From an uncultured Synergistaceae bacterium (GTDB lineage Bacteria > Synergistota > Synergistia > Synergistales > Aminobacteriaceae), in the NCBI GenBank assembly GCA_937870605.1, contig CALMZW010000338.1:1-19563 (forward strand): a stretch of 19,563 nucleotides of DNA, written 5' to 3'. Below the pieces are notes generated by a model, which saw nothing but the letters and a program-made list of their open reading frames with translations, made no database searches and had not been told where the DNA came from. Positions 13,171 through 19,563 of this stretch are shown here, in pieces (the first letter of the stretch is position 1; the number at the start of each line of letters is the position of its first letter). The position numbers were made by a program, and so were the translations under genes.

Positions 13171-13208
13171 AAAACAAAAAGAGCGACGGACCGAGCGGTC
13201 CGCCGCTC
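13171..13208 (-). terminator. Terminator between livK1 and livH
   Basis: On the minus strand a GC-rich stem (GAGCGGCGGACC with GGTCCGTCGCTC, one mismatch, loop GCTC) is followed by TTTTTGTTTT at 13180-13171. An alternative 8-bp stem CCGAGCGG/CCGCTCGG overlaps it. It lies about 70 bases past the livK1 stop and well before livH. This is the position expected of a partial terminator that makes more binding protein than permease. Confidence 0.88.
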
Positions 13209-13278
13209 GGTATGGATGCACCCGACCGGGGTGATTGTATCACTAATTCGTTCGTGACGAAGTTATGAATTCCGGTTT

Positions 13279-14427
13279 TTATTGTGGCCGAATTTTCTTG
13301 AAGAAGACGCTCTTTCCGTCCTGAACCGTCAGCACCACGGCATCCTTGTCGAGCGGGTTGTGCGTCTTCGGGTCCATGGTCAGCGTCGCGTGATGCAGTT
13401 TCAGTTCCTTTGTCGCTTCGAGGGCGTCCCGGATCGCTTTCGGTTCCGCCGTCCCCGCCCTGGTGATCGAATCGGCGAGCCAGTACAGACTGTCATACGC
13501 GAGCACCGCAATGGCGAACTCCTGGCAGTCGTCGTTGTACTTCGCCTTGTACGAATCGAAGAAGGGCTTCATCGCCGGGTCCTGCCGCGCCAGGTGGTAC
13601 ATCCAGTACGAACCGTCGAGCGCCTTGCCCGCGATCTCGACCATGAATTCGCCGTAGCCGTCGCCGCCGACGTAGATGATATCCTTCATCCCGAGTTCGC
13701 TCGCCTGCTTGATCGGCAACGCGAGATCCTTGCCGATATTCGGAAGAACGAGGATCTCGGCGTCGGTCGCCTTGATCTGCGTCAGCTGGGCCCGGAAATC
13801 CATATCCTGGCCGCCGCGGAAGCCGTAGTCGGCTACGATCGTTCCGCCGTACTCCGTGAAGCTCTTCGTGAAGTATTCGCGCAGTCCCTGGGAGTAGTCG
13901 CTCCCAACGTCATAGAGAATCGCAGCCTTCTTTTTCTTCAGTTCCTTCGCGGCGAAATAGCCGATCAGACGTCCCTGGTAGGGATCGATGAAGCAGATCC
14001 GGAACATGAACGGACGGACCTTGCCCTTTTCGTCCACCGTCACGAGCGGATTCGTGGACAGCGTGCCGATCTGGGGAATACCCGCGCGGTTCACGAGCGG
14101 GGCCGTGGCGATGTTCGCGCCGCTGGACGCGGAGCCGAGGATCGCAACGACCTTGTCATGGTCGATGAGCCGCCGGACCGCGTTCACGGCGTCTTCGGGC
14201 CGCGACTTGTAATCGTAGATGACGATTTCGAGCTTCTTGCCCAGAACGCCGCCCTTCGCATTGATCTCTTCCGCCGCAAGCTTGACCGCATTGACTTCGG
14301 GCTGGCCGTACGCAGCGAAATCTCCGGTGATTCCGGCGAGATACCCGACCTTGATGGTCTCTTCCGCCCACGCGCCCGAAACGACACAGAGACACAGCAT
14401 CGCGAGGAACAAAACCGACTTTCTCAA
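13279..14427 (-). CDS. livK: Branched-chain amino-acid-type ABC transporter substrate-binding protein (paralogue 1)
   Basis: This 382-residue periplasmic type I binding protein has a signal peptide ending SGAWA before EETIKVGYL. The mature protein follows the LivJ/LivK pattern: GITGDFAAYGQPEVNAVKLA, EINAKGGVLGKKLEIVIYD, RRLIDHDKVVAILGSASSGANIATAPLVNRAGIPQIGT and YVGGDGYGE. Start was placed at TTG 14427, with GGAGG eight bases upstream; the in-frame GTG at 14436 would overlap that site. A clear promoter lies at 14512-14540 and a terminator follows. It is nearest livH and is the likeliest standard partner of the transporter. It is closer to paralogue 3 than to paralogue 2, for example in the shared ending HHATLTMDPKTHNPLDKD. 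The exact ligand cannot be read from sequence. Confidence 0.95.
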   Translation of the reverse strand: MRKSVLFLAMLCLCVVSGAWAEETIKVGYLAGITGDFAAYGQPEVNAVKLAAEEINAKGGVLGKKLEIVIYDYKSRPEDAVNAVRRLIDHDKVVAILGSASSGANIATAPLVNRAGIPQIGTLSTNPLVTVDEKGKVRPFMFRICFIDPYQGRLIGYFAAKELKKKKAAILYDVGSDYSQGLREYFTKSFTEYGGTIVADYGFRGGQDMDFRAQLTQIKATDAEILVLPNIGKDLALPIKQASELGMKDIIYVGGDGYGEFMVEIAGKALDGSYWMYHLARQDPAMKPFFDSYKAKYNDDCQEFAIAVLAYDSLYWLADSITRAGTAEPKAIRDALEATKELKLHHATLTMDPKTHNPLDKDAVVLTVQDGKSVFFKKIRPQ

Positions 14428-14484
14428 AACACCCACCTCCGAGACGTCTGTCGGTCGCCGGAAACCCCTTCGAGTGCGGCGTCC

Positions 14485-14516
14485 GATCCGATATAGTATC
14501 CGATATCTGATATCCT
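14485..14516 (-). promoter_or_regulatory. Direct ATCCGATAT and GATATC repeats at the livK1 promoter
   Basis: The plus-strand reading is ATCCGATAT-AGT-ATCCGATAT followed by CTGATATCC. ATCCGATAT occurs twice 12 bases apart, then GATATC. On the livK1 strand the block runs from the -10 into the transcribed leader, where a repressor would act. No matching regulator is known to me. Confidence 0.45.
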
Positions 14517-14540
14517 AATGACAGACGTCCCCCTTGTCAA
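14512..14540 (-). promoter_or_regulatory. Promoter of livK1
   Basis: On the minus strand TTGACA (14540-14535) and TAGGAT (14517-14512) are separated by 17 bases, about 85 bases before the livK1 start. The -35 is perfect and the -10 matches four of six positions. Confidence 0.78.
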
Positions 14541-14590
14541 TGCTGTGGATGGCTTCCTGCCGAAACGTGTCTCCGGCGACTTCCCCCGGT

Positions 14591-14632
14591 GAAAGAAAAA
14601 AGAGGCCGCCCGTGAGCGGGGCGGCCTCTTTT
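14591..14632 (-). terminator. Terminator of livK2
   Basis: On the minus strand an 11-bp perfect stem (AGAGGCCGCCC with GGGCGGCCTCT), extended by A-T pairs, is followed by TTTTTTCTTTC, about 70 bases past the livK2 stop. Its A-rich other side also makes it usable in the opposite direction. Confidence 0.9.
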
Positions 14633-14698
14633 CGTCACGAATAAACCGTACGCTGCGGAATCAGCCTGAGGGGCTGTTTTTCCGCGTCGTCACGGGGC

Positions 14699-15865
14699 TT
14701 ATTTGTCTCCGGGCTTGATCTTCTTGAAGAATACGGCCTTCTTCGCCTTGATGTCGGAGACAAGGATGATGCCGTCCTTGTCCTTGGGGTTGTGGAACTC
14801 GTCCATCGTCAGCGTTGCGTGCATCAGCTTCAGATCCTTCGTCTTCTCGAGCGCCTCGCGGATCTTTGCGGGATCGTCGCTTCCGGCGCGCTCGATGGCG
14901 TCCTTGAGCCAGTAGACGCAGTCATACGCCATAACCGCGTTCATGAACTCCATGCATTCGGTCTTCGTCTGTTCCTCGTACTTCTTGAAGAAGCCCTGCA
15001 ATGCGGGGTCGGCCTTGTCGACGTGGCTCACCCAGTAGGTATCCTTCATGGCGTCGCCCGCGATTTCCCACATGAAGTCGCCGTAGCCGTCGCCGCCGAT
15101 GATCTCGACGTTCAGTCCGAGTTCGCGGGCCTGCTTCACCGCGAGCGGGAGGCACTTGCCCATCGTCGGGATGACGAGCACATCGGGGTTCTTCTGCTTG
15201 ATGACGGTGAGCTGCGCCCGGAAGTCGACGTCCTCGCCGCGGTGTCCTTCATCCGCGACGATGGCTCCGCCGTACTCCTTGAACGACTTGATGAAGAACT
15301 CGCGAAGTCCCTGGGAATAATCGCTGGAAACGTCGTAGAGAATCGCCGCGTTCTTCCGCTTCAGCGTCAGCGCCGCGAAGTTGGCGATCATCTTTCCCTG
15401 ATAGGGATCGAGGAAGCAGATGCGGAAATTGTACGGACGAACTTTGCCCTTCTCATCGACCGTTACGAGCGGGTTCGTGGGGAGCGTGCCGATGTGGGAG
15501 ACGCCGCCCCGGTTGAAGACGGACGCCGCGGCGATGCAGAGTCCGCTGCCGCTGGGTCCGATGACCGCGCAGACCTTGTCCTGTTCGACGAGGCGCCGGG
15601 CCGCGTTGACCATGTCTTCCTGCCGCGTGCGGCAGTCGTACATGACGAGTTCGATCTTCTTGCCGAGGATTCCGCCCTTTGCGTTGATTTCGGCGACCGC
15701 AATCTTGATCGACTCGACTTCCGCTACGCCGTACGCCGCGAAGTCGCCCGTCACCGTCGCGATTTCGCCGACCTTGATCGTGTCGCCGGCGAATGCAGGA
15801 ACCGCCATGAGGAACAGAAGACACAAGAGGATCGCGCCCTTACGCATACTGCTGAAACCACCCAT
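14699..15865 (-). CDS. livK: Branched-chain amino-acid-type ABC transporter substrate-binding protein, cysteine-rich (paralogue 2)
   Basis: This 388-residue periplasmic binding protein has a signal peptide ending AVPAFA before GDTIKVGEI. It shares with its neighbours TVTGDFAAYG, EINAKGGILGKK, TNPLVTVDEKGKVRP, FRICFLDPYQGK and GGDGYGDFMWEIAG. Two cysteines (C150, C304) are shared with the paralogues; five more are private to it: C78, C99, C110, C238 and C316. C110 lies in GPSGSGLCIAAA, where the others have SGANIA or SGINIA, next to the likely ligand pocket, so a different substrate is plausible. The start ATG at 15865 has AGGGGGG about eight bases upstream; a longer open frame upstream is non-coding. 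It has its own terminator. No strong promoter was found, but TATCAT at 15995-15990 and an inverted repeat lie upstream. Confidence 0.94.
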   Translation of the reverse strand: MGGFSSMRKGAILLCLLFLMAVPAFAGDTIKVGEIATVTGDFAAYGVAEVESIKIAVAEINAKGGILGKKIELVMYDCRTRQEDMVNAARRLVEQDKVCAVIGPSGSGLCIAAASVFNRGGVSHIGTLPTNPLVTVDEKGKVRPYNFRICFLDPYQGKMIANFAALTLKRKNAAILYDVSSDYSQGLREFFIKSFKEYGGAIVADEGHRGEDVDFRAQLTVIKQKNPDVLVIPTMGKCLPLAVKQARELGLNVEIIGGDGYGDFMWEIAGDAMKDTYWVSHVDKADPALQGFFKKYEEQTKTECMEFMNAVMAYDCVYWLKDAIERAGSDDPAKIREALEKTKDLKLMHATLTMDEFHNPKDKDGIILVSDIKAKKAVFFKKIKPGDK

Positions 15866-15955
15866 ACGTATTACCCCCCTATCCTGATTTTGTTCCTGTT
15901 TCCTGACTCCGGGTACGACGCATCGCTTTAGCAAGGCGCCATGCTGCCATCGCAG

Positions 15956-15984
15956 CGGTTGCAACGAGCGGTCCGCTGCAACCG
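15956..15984 (-). promoter_or_regulatory. Inverted repeat in the livK2 leader
   Basis: CGGTTGCA at 15956-15963 and TGCAACCG at 15977-15984 form a perfect 8-base inverted repeat. Inside it is a second palindrome, AGCGGTCCGCT. On the livK2 strand it lies a few bases downstream of a possible -10 (TATCAT, 15995-15990). It could be an operator or an RNA hairpin. There is no T tract, so it is not a terminator. Confidence 0.5.
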
Positions 15985-16040
15985 TGTAAATGATACTACA
16001 TAAACGAAGATTCCGCAGGATGGTCTTTTCGGGGCGCACG

Positions 16041-16076
16041 AAAAAGGGCCGCCTCCACGTTGAAGGAGACGGCCCC
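16041..16076 (-). terminator. Terminator of livK3
   Basis: On the minus strand GGGCCGTCTCC pairs with GGAGGCGGCCC (11 bp, one G-U), loop of eight, followed by TTTTTCG. It starts about 20 bases past the livK3 stop. Confidence 0.88.
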
Positions 16077-16096
16077 GCGTTATTCGGAGATGACCG

Positions 16097-17248
16097 TTAC
16101 GGCTTGATCTTCTTGAAGAACTGTCCCTTTCCGTCTTTTGCGATCAGGACGACGCCATCCTTGTCGAGCGGATTGTGGGTTTTCGGGTCCATGGTGATCG
16201 TGGCGTGATGGAGCTTCAGATCCTTCGTGACCGCCAGCGCATCCGCTATGGCCTTGGGGTCCGCTTTGCCCGCGCGCGCGATCGCGTCCGCGACCAGGTA
16301 GATGGAATCGTAGCCGAGAACGCCGTTGACGAACTCCTTGCAGTCGTCATTCCACTTCGCCTTGTATGCCTTGAAGAAGGGCTGCATCGCGGGATCTTCC
16401 GGCGCGACGTGGTTGATCCAGTAGGACCCTTCCATCGCCTTTCCCGCGATTTCCCACATGAACTCGCCGTAGCCGTCGCCGCCGACGAAGACGATGTCGT
16501 TCATCCCGAGTTCGCGTGCCTGCTTCATGATAAGCGCCATTTCCTTGCCCATGTTCGGGAGCACGAGGACGTCGGCCTTCTTGTCGCGGATCTCGGTGAG
16601 CTGCGCCCGGAAATCGACATCCTGGCCGCCGCGGAAGCCCAGATCGGCGACGACTTTGCCGCCGTACTCGCCGAAGCTCTTCATGAAGAACTCGCGAAGC
16701 CCCTGGGAATAATCGTTTCCGACGTCATACAGGATCGCCGCGTTGAGTTTTTTGATCTCCTTTGCCGAGAAATAGGCGATGAGCTTTCCCTGATACGGAT
16801 CGGTGAAGCAGATACGGAAGGAGAACGGGCGGACCGCTCCCTTCTCGTCCACTGTGACCAGAGGGTTCGTCGAAACGGTGCCGAGCTGCGACACTCCGAG
16901 ACGATTGACGACCGGAGCCGTGGCGATGTTGATTCCGCTCCCGTTCGCGCCGACAATAGCGAGAACCTGATCCTGTTCGATCATCCGGCGCACCGCGTTG
17001 ACCGCGTCTTCGGCACGCGTCCGAAAGTCGTACACCACGAGTTCGAGGTTCTTTCCGAGAACGCCGCCCTTCGCGTTGATCTCGTCGACCGCAAGCCTCG
17101 CCGCTTTTTCCTCCGTCTGTCCGTAGGCGGCCCAGTCACCGGTCAACGCCGCAAGATAGCCGATTTTCAGGGTATCCGCCGCAAAAACCGCCCCACAGGA
17201 AACCAGAAGCAGCACCGCAACCAATCCGCAACGCAGGAACTTTTTCAA
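16097..17248 (-). CDS. livK: Branched-chain amino-acid-type ABC transporter substrate-binding protein (paralogue 3)
   Basis: This 383-residue periplasmic type I binding protein has a signal peptide ending GAVFA before ADTLKIGYL. It carries the same framework as paralogue 1: LTGDWAAYGQTEEKAARLA, EINAKGGVLGKNLELVVYD, ANGSGINIATAPVVNRLGVSQLGT, FRICFTDPYQGK, GGDGYGEFMWEIAG and HHATITMDPKTHNPLDKDG. Start is TTG at 17248; AGGAGG lies nine bases upstream and the signal peptide begins there. A promoter with a good -10 lies at 17291-17319 and a terminator follows, so it is transcribed separately. It is the first gene of the liv cluster and is divergent from the COG1915-family gene. Differences in the pocket loop suggest a ligand preference distinct from paralogues 1 and 2. 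Confidence 0.95.
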   Translation of the reverse strand: MKKFLRCGLVAVLLLVSCGAVFAADTLKIGYLAALTGDWAAYGQTEEKAARLAVDEINAKGGVLGKNLELVVYDFRTRAEDAVNAVRRMIEQDQVLAIVGANGSGINIATAPVVNRLGVSQLGTVSTNPLVTVDEKGAVRPFSFRICFTDPYQGKLIAYFSAKEIKKLNAAILYDVGNDYSQGLREFFMKSFGEYGGKVVADLGFRGGQDVDFRAQLTEIRDKKADVLVLPNMGKEMALIMKQARELGMNDIVFVGGDGYGEFMWEIAGKAMEGSYWINHVAPEDPAMQPFFKAYKAKWNDDCKEFVNGVLGYDSIYLVADAIARAGKADPKAIADALAVTKDLKLHHATITMDPKTHNPLDKDGVVLIAKDGKGQFFKKIKP

Positions 17249-17290
17249 CGCCTATCCCCTCCTAAAAAGTAGTTTCTCCAACACAGTGAC

Positions 17291-17319
17291 ATTGTACTAT
17301 GTTTCATTTCCCGCGGCAA
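17291..17319 (-). promoter_or_regulatory. Promoter of livK3
   Basis: On the minus strand TTGCCG (17319-17314) and TACAAT (17296-17291) are separated by 17 bases, about 45 bases before the livK3 start. Confidence 0.78.
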
Positions 17320-17361
17320 ATGCTTTTTTGTCGATTGAAACGGCGAGATGTCGGAACAGTG

Positions 17362-17367
17362 TATAAT
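17362..17367 (+). promoter_or_regulatory. -10 element of the COG1915-family gene
   Basis: TATAAT is a perfect -10 hexamer, about 50 bases before the ATG at 17418. The best -35 candidate, TTGAAA at 17335, is 21 bases away and too far for a standard promoter, so activation may be needed. It is back to back with the livK3 promoter, and the two could share a regulator. Confidence 0.55.
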
Positions 17368-17417
17368 ATCCGGGATGCGGTACGCGGCGTTGCAGCCGCA
17401 ATATCGGAGGGGATTTT

Positions 17418-18503
17418 ATGAGTTTCGAGCTTCCAACGTACAATGCTCCGGACTTCTCGAAAGAGGCGTTTCGGTCCGTTCCCGACGTCCGGACGGCCGT
17501 CGTAGAACTGGAAGGCGTGGCGCCTGAGGGATTCCATGCTTTTTCCATCTACCCGGAGTATTTCCGGATCTCGGGGAAATGGGTGCTCGCCACGGAAAGC
17601 CGGATGGACTGCGTTCCCGTCATTCGTGATTCCGGGCGTCCGGATGTCGTGGAGTTCCGGAATCTTCACAAGGGAGACCGTGTGGTCCTTGGGCGTTCCG
17701 AGGACGGGAGCGAAGGCGTTTTCGTCCATTGCTCCGGATTCGGCTGCGGCGAGGGCGATGAGGAAATTTTCAGCTTCCGGACCGGACGGACGCGGGAAAC
17801 CGCATATTCCAGAGATTACGACAACCTGTACGAACTGCTCCGGTTCGAACGGGATCACGGCTCCATCGTCTGGGTTCTCGGCCCGGCGGTCGTTTTCGAT
17901 TACGACTCGCGCGAGGCCATGTCCGCCCTGATCGATCGGGGCTATGTCAACGCCCTTCTCGCGGGCAACGCGCTCGCCACGCATGACCTCGAAGGCGCGA
18001 TGCTCGGAACGGCTCTCGGACAGGATATCTACACGCAGGAGCAGGTCCGGGGAGGACACTACCACCATCTCGAGGTGATCAACAGGGCGCGCCGCGCCGG
18101 CTCCCTCGAAAAGCTCGTGGAGGAGTGGGATCTTTCTTCGGGCGTCATCCGGTCGGCTCTCCGGAAGAATGTCCCTATCGTGCTCGCCGGCTCCATCCGC
18201 GACGACGGCCCCCTGCCCGGAGTCTACGGCAACGCATACGAAGCGCAGGACGCGATGCGCTCGCACCTGCGCCACGCGACGACCGTCGTCGCGCTCGCCA
18301 CGCAGCTTCACACGATCGCTTCGGGCAACATGACTCCGGCGTTCACGGTCCGGGACGACCAGGTGCGGCCCGTCTTCATCTATTCCGTGGATGTTTCCGA
18401 ATTCGCCGTGAACAAGCTCCGCGACCGGGGGTCTCTCGAAGTCGTCCCAATCGTCGCGAACGTCCAGGACTTCCTCGTTCACCTGAAGAACCGCCTGGAA
18501 TAA
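17418..18503 (+). CDS. COG1915/TIGR00300-family protein (ornithine cyclodeaminase-type, LOR/SDH domain)
   Basis: This 361-residue cytoplasmic protein matches the C-terminal region of the family that includes archaeal alternative ornithine cyclodeaminase and the second domain of cyanobacterial AgrE/ArgZ. Motifs are SRMDCVPVI (61-69) with GDRVVLG (86-92), then the likely nucleotide-binding part: VLGPAVVFDY (153-162), LLAGNALATHDLE (180-192), GGHYHHL (212-218), VLAGSIRDDGPLP (255-267) and YSVDVSEFAVNKL (322-334). Characterised members convert ornithine to proline and ammonia with NAD. The first domain is shorter than in the family, so activity is not certain. GGAGGGG lies a few bases before the ATG. 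It is directly followed by an unrecognised gene, 11 bases on, and is divergent from the amino-acid importer. Confidence 0.82.
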   Translation: MSFELPTYNAPDFSKEAFRSVPDVRTAVVELEGVAPEGFHAFSIYPEYFRISGKWVLATESRMDCVPVIRDSGRPDVVEFRNLHKGDRVVLGRSEDGSEGVFVHCSGFGCGEGDEEIFSFRTGRTRETAYSRDYDNLYELLRFERDHGSIVWVLGPAVVFDYDSREAMSALIDRGYVNALLAGNALATHDLEGAMLGTALGQDIYTQEQVRGGHYHHLEVINRARRAGSLEKLVEEWDLSSGVIRSALRKNVPIVLAGSIRDDGPLPGVYGNAYEAQDAMRSHLRHATTVVALATQLHTIASGNMTPAFTVRDDQVRPVFIYSVDVSEFAVNKLRDRGSLEVVPIVANVQDFLVHLKNRLE

Positions 18504-18514
18504 CGGAGGTCGCC

Positions 18515-19498
18515 ATGGATCGCGACGAGACGCTCCTGCGGTTCGATACGGCGCACCCCGTCTGGACCCGCGACCTTCTGCGGACTGAAGGCGCAGCGGA
18601 AGAAACAATAGACGCGCTGATTTCCGGCGCGTTGCTCGCCGGGGAAAACGGCGTGCTTCACCTCACGACCGAGGGAGAGAACGCCTTTCGTCTCCTGGTT
18701 TCGGAGTGCTTCCTCGAATCCGCGCCGGGACGCCCTGCGGGCGACGCGCCGACGCAGCTCTTCCGGACACGCCTCGAATCGGCGTTCCGGCGGAGCTTCA
18801 TCCAGAGATGGGGAACGAAGGAGTTCCACCCCGGCGCCCGACTGTCGTACATTCCGGATTCTGCGGACGCGGCCGTCGTCGCGATCGCCGGCGGCCGGCC
18901 GGACTGGCCCGCGCTCCGCTCCGCAGAGAGCCGCGCCTTCGCCGAACGCTTTCCGCGCACGGGAATGGCCGCCCGCGATTGTTTTCCCAAAGTCGACGAG
19001 GTCCGGGAGTGGATCCTGCAATCCCGAATCCGCGTCGGCGCGCTCGAGACGGACCTTCTGATGCTGTGCGGATACGACGTGAACCACTATATGCACTTTC
19101 CGCCACACCCCAACGACGACCTCGGGCTGAAGGACAAGGACCGGTATTTCTGTTTCCGCGCGCCCGGAACGGTCACGGTCGAGACGCTTCTGGCCGCGAC
19201 CGGACGCATGCACCTGGCGCTCGATTTCCTGCGCCGTGCGGTCCTTCCCGGTTTCGTCGACCGTGACTCCCAGGACCAGGATAATATCAACTGGCTCGTG
19301 TTCGCCTCCGACTCCGAGCGCGAGGTCGACCGGGTTCTGTCCCTTCTCGCTCCGTTCGGCGACGACCTGATCGCGCCGGTCTTTCCCTTCGAGATATGGG
19401 CCGTGTCGGTCGAGGCGCTCGTCTCGGTCGGCGAGCCATTCGAGAACGTTCACGAACTCTTCGAATCCCGCGGCCGTCCGGTCCGCAGGATGTCCTGA
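18515..19498 (+). CDS. Unrecognised 327-residue protein, partner of the COG1915-family gene
   Basis: I do not recognise this protein. The ATG at 18515 has CGGAGGT about five bases upstream and lies 11 bases past the previous stop, so the two are probably co-transcribed. Residues 1-75 (LLRFDTAHPVWTRDLL, ETIDALISGALLAGENG, LTTEGENAFRLLVSE) have the pattern of a winged helix. A middle part has FRRSFIQRWGTKEF and CFPKVDEVREWILQSRIRVGALETDLLMLCGYDVN. A short His/Pro-rich loop, HYMHFPPHPNDD, begins about residue 191. The C-terminus has DQDNINWLVFASDSEREVDRVL. There is no signal peptide or membrane segment, so it is cytoplasmic. It could supply a regulatory or missing domain for its neighbour. An open frame extends upstream inside the previous gene but is a shadow. 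Confidence 0.8.
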   Translation: MDRDETLLRFDTAHPVWTRDLLRTEGAAEETIDALISGALLAGENGVLHLTTEGENAFRLLVSECFLESAPGRPAGDAPTQLFRTRLESAFRRSFIQRWGTKEFHPGARLSYIPDSADAAVVAIAGGRPDWPALRSAESRAFAERFPRTGMAARDCFPKVDEVREWILQSRIRVGALETDLLMLCGYDVNHYMHFPPHPNDDLGLKDKDRYFCFRAPGTVTVETLLAATGRMHLALDFLRRAVLPGFVDRDSQDQDNINWLVFASDSEREVDRVLSLLAPFGDDLIAPVFPFEIWAVSVEALVSVGEPFENVHELFESRGRPVRRMS

Positions 19499-19515
19499 AC
19501 GCGCGATTCCGTCAG

Positions 19516-19550
19516 GCCGCGTCCCGCGACATCCGCTAGCGGGGCGCGGC
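19516..19550 (+). terminator. Probable hairpin terminator after the unrecognised gene
   Basis: GCCGCGTCCCGC at 19516-19527 pairs with GCGGGGCGCGGC at 19539-19550 (12 bp, one G-U, loop of 11), 17 bases past the stop codon. No T tract follows, so a strong hairpin without the classic tail is all that can be claimed. Confidence 0.55.
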
Positions 19551-19563
19551 GCACACGGCGCAC

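Noticed and set aside
11801..17272. Long plus-strand ORFs of 365-418 codons opposite livH, livM and the three livK genes
   Set aside because: They are antisense shadows of clear ABC-transporter genes, with Arg/Asp/His-rich composition and no motifs.
1..19563. CRISPR arrays, tRNA or rRNA genes, insertion sequences, prophage
   Set aside because: I found no regularly spaced repeats, tRNA-like cloverleaf, rRNA, transposase or phage-type gene in the window.

Overview
The window looks like a contiguous piece of chromosome from a GC-rich, diderm, anaerobic amino-acid fermenter. The gene mix is a two-subunit iron-sulfur L-serine dehydratase, kynureninase, a COG1915/TIGR00300 ornithine cyclodeaminase-type protein, an IscR-IscS-IscU operon and a branched-chain amino-acid ABC transporter with three separate binding proteins. 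This resembles Synergistota more than Firmicutes or Proteobacteria. That placement is inference from content and coding style. The CsgG-domain protein with a signal peptide suggests an outer membrane. Genes are tightly packed, with strong GGAGG-type ribosome binding sites, ATGA overlaps and several TTG starts.

Layout. (1) 1-901, minus: sdaAB and the start of sdaAA, which runs off the left edge. (2) 925-1651: a repeat-like spacer, then a near-consensus promoter, a 31-codon leader peptide with the run LLLVLVII, a 9-bp antiterminator and a 14-bp terminator with a T tract. This has all the parts of an ilv-type transcription attenuator. The only gene after it on that strand is a 65-codon ORF carrying the heptapeptide WRGPFEG twice. 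(3) 1780-2616, minus: an AqpZ-like aquaporin with an unusual N-terminal extension. (4) 3013-4293, plus: kynureninase, overlapping tail to tail with tag. (5) 4238-6992, minus: iscR-iscS-iscU-tag, one operon with an IscR-like operator on its promoter. (6) 7218-9652, plus: a CsgG-domain protein, an unrecognised exported protein and a degenerate GGDEF protein. (7) 9739-17248, minus: three livK paralogues and livHMGF. (8) 17418-19498, plus: the COG1915-family protein and an unrecognised 327-residue protein.

How they fit together. Three periplasmic binding proteins could feed one LivHMGF translocator, which would import amino acids for catabolism. Each livK is followed by its own hairpin terminator; livK1 and livK3 have clear promoters, while the one for livK2 is weak. 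Binding-protein levels could therefore be set separately, with livHMGF partly transcribed by read-through. Serine dehydratase, kynureninase and the ornithine-cyclodeaminase-type protein would degrade or convert amino acids. The isc operon would supply the iron-sulfur clusters that serine dehydratase needs. The most unusual item is the attenuator plus the small repeat protein: leader-peptide control by branched-chain amino-acid supply appears to govern a small protein of unknown role rather than ilv or leu genes.
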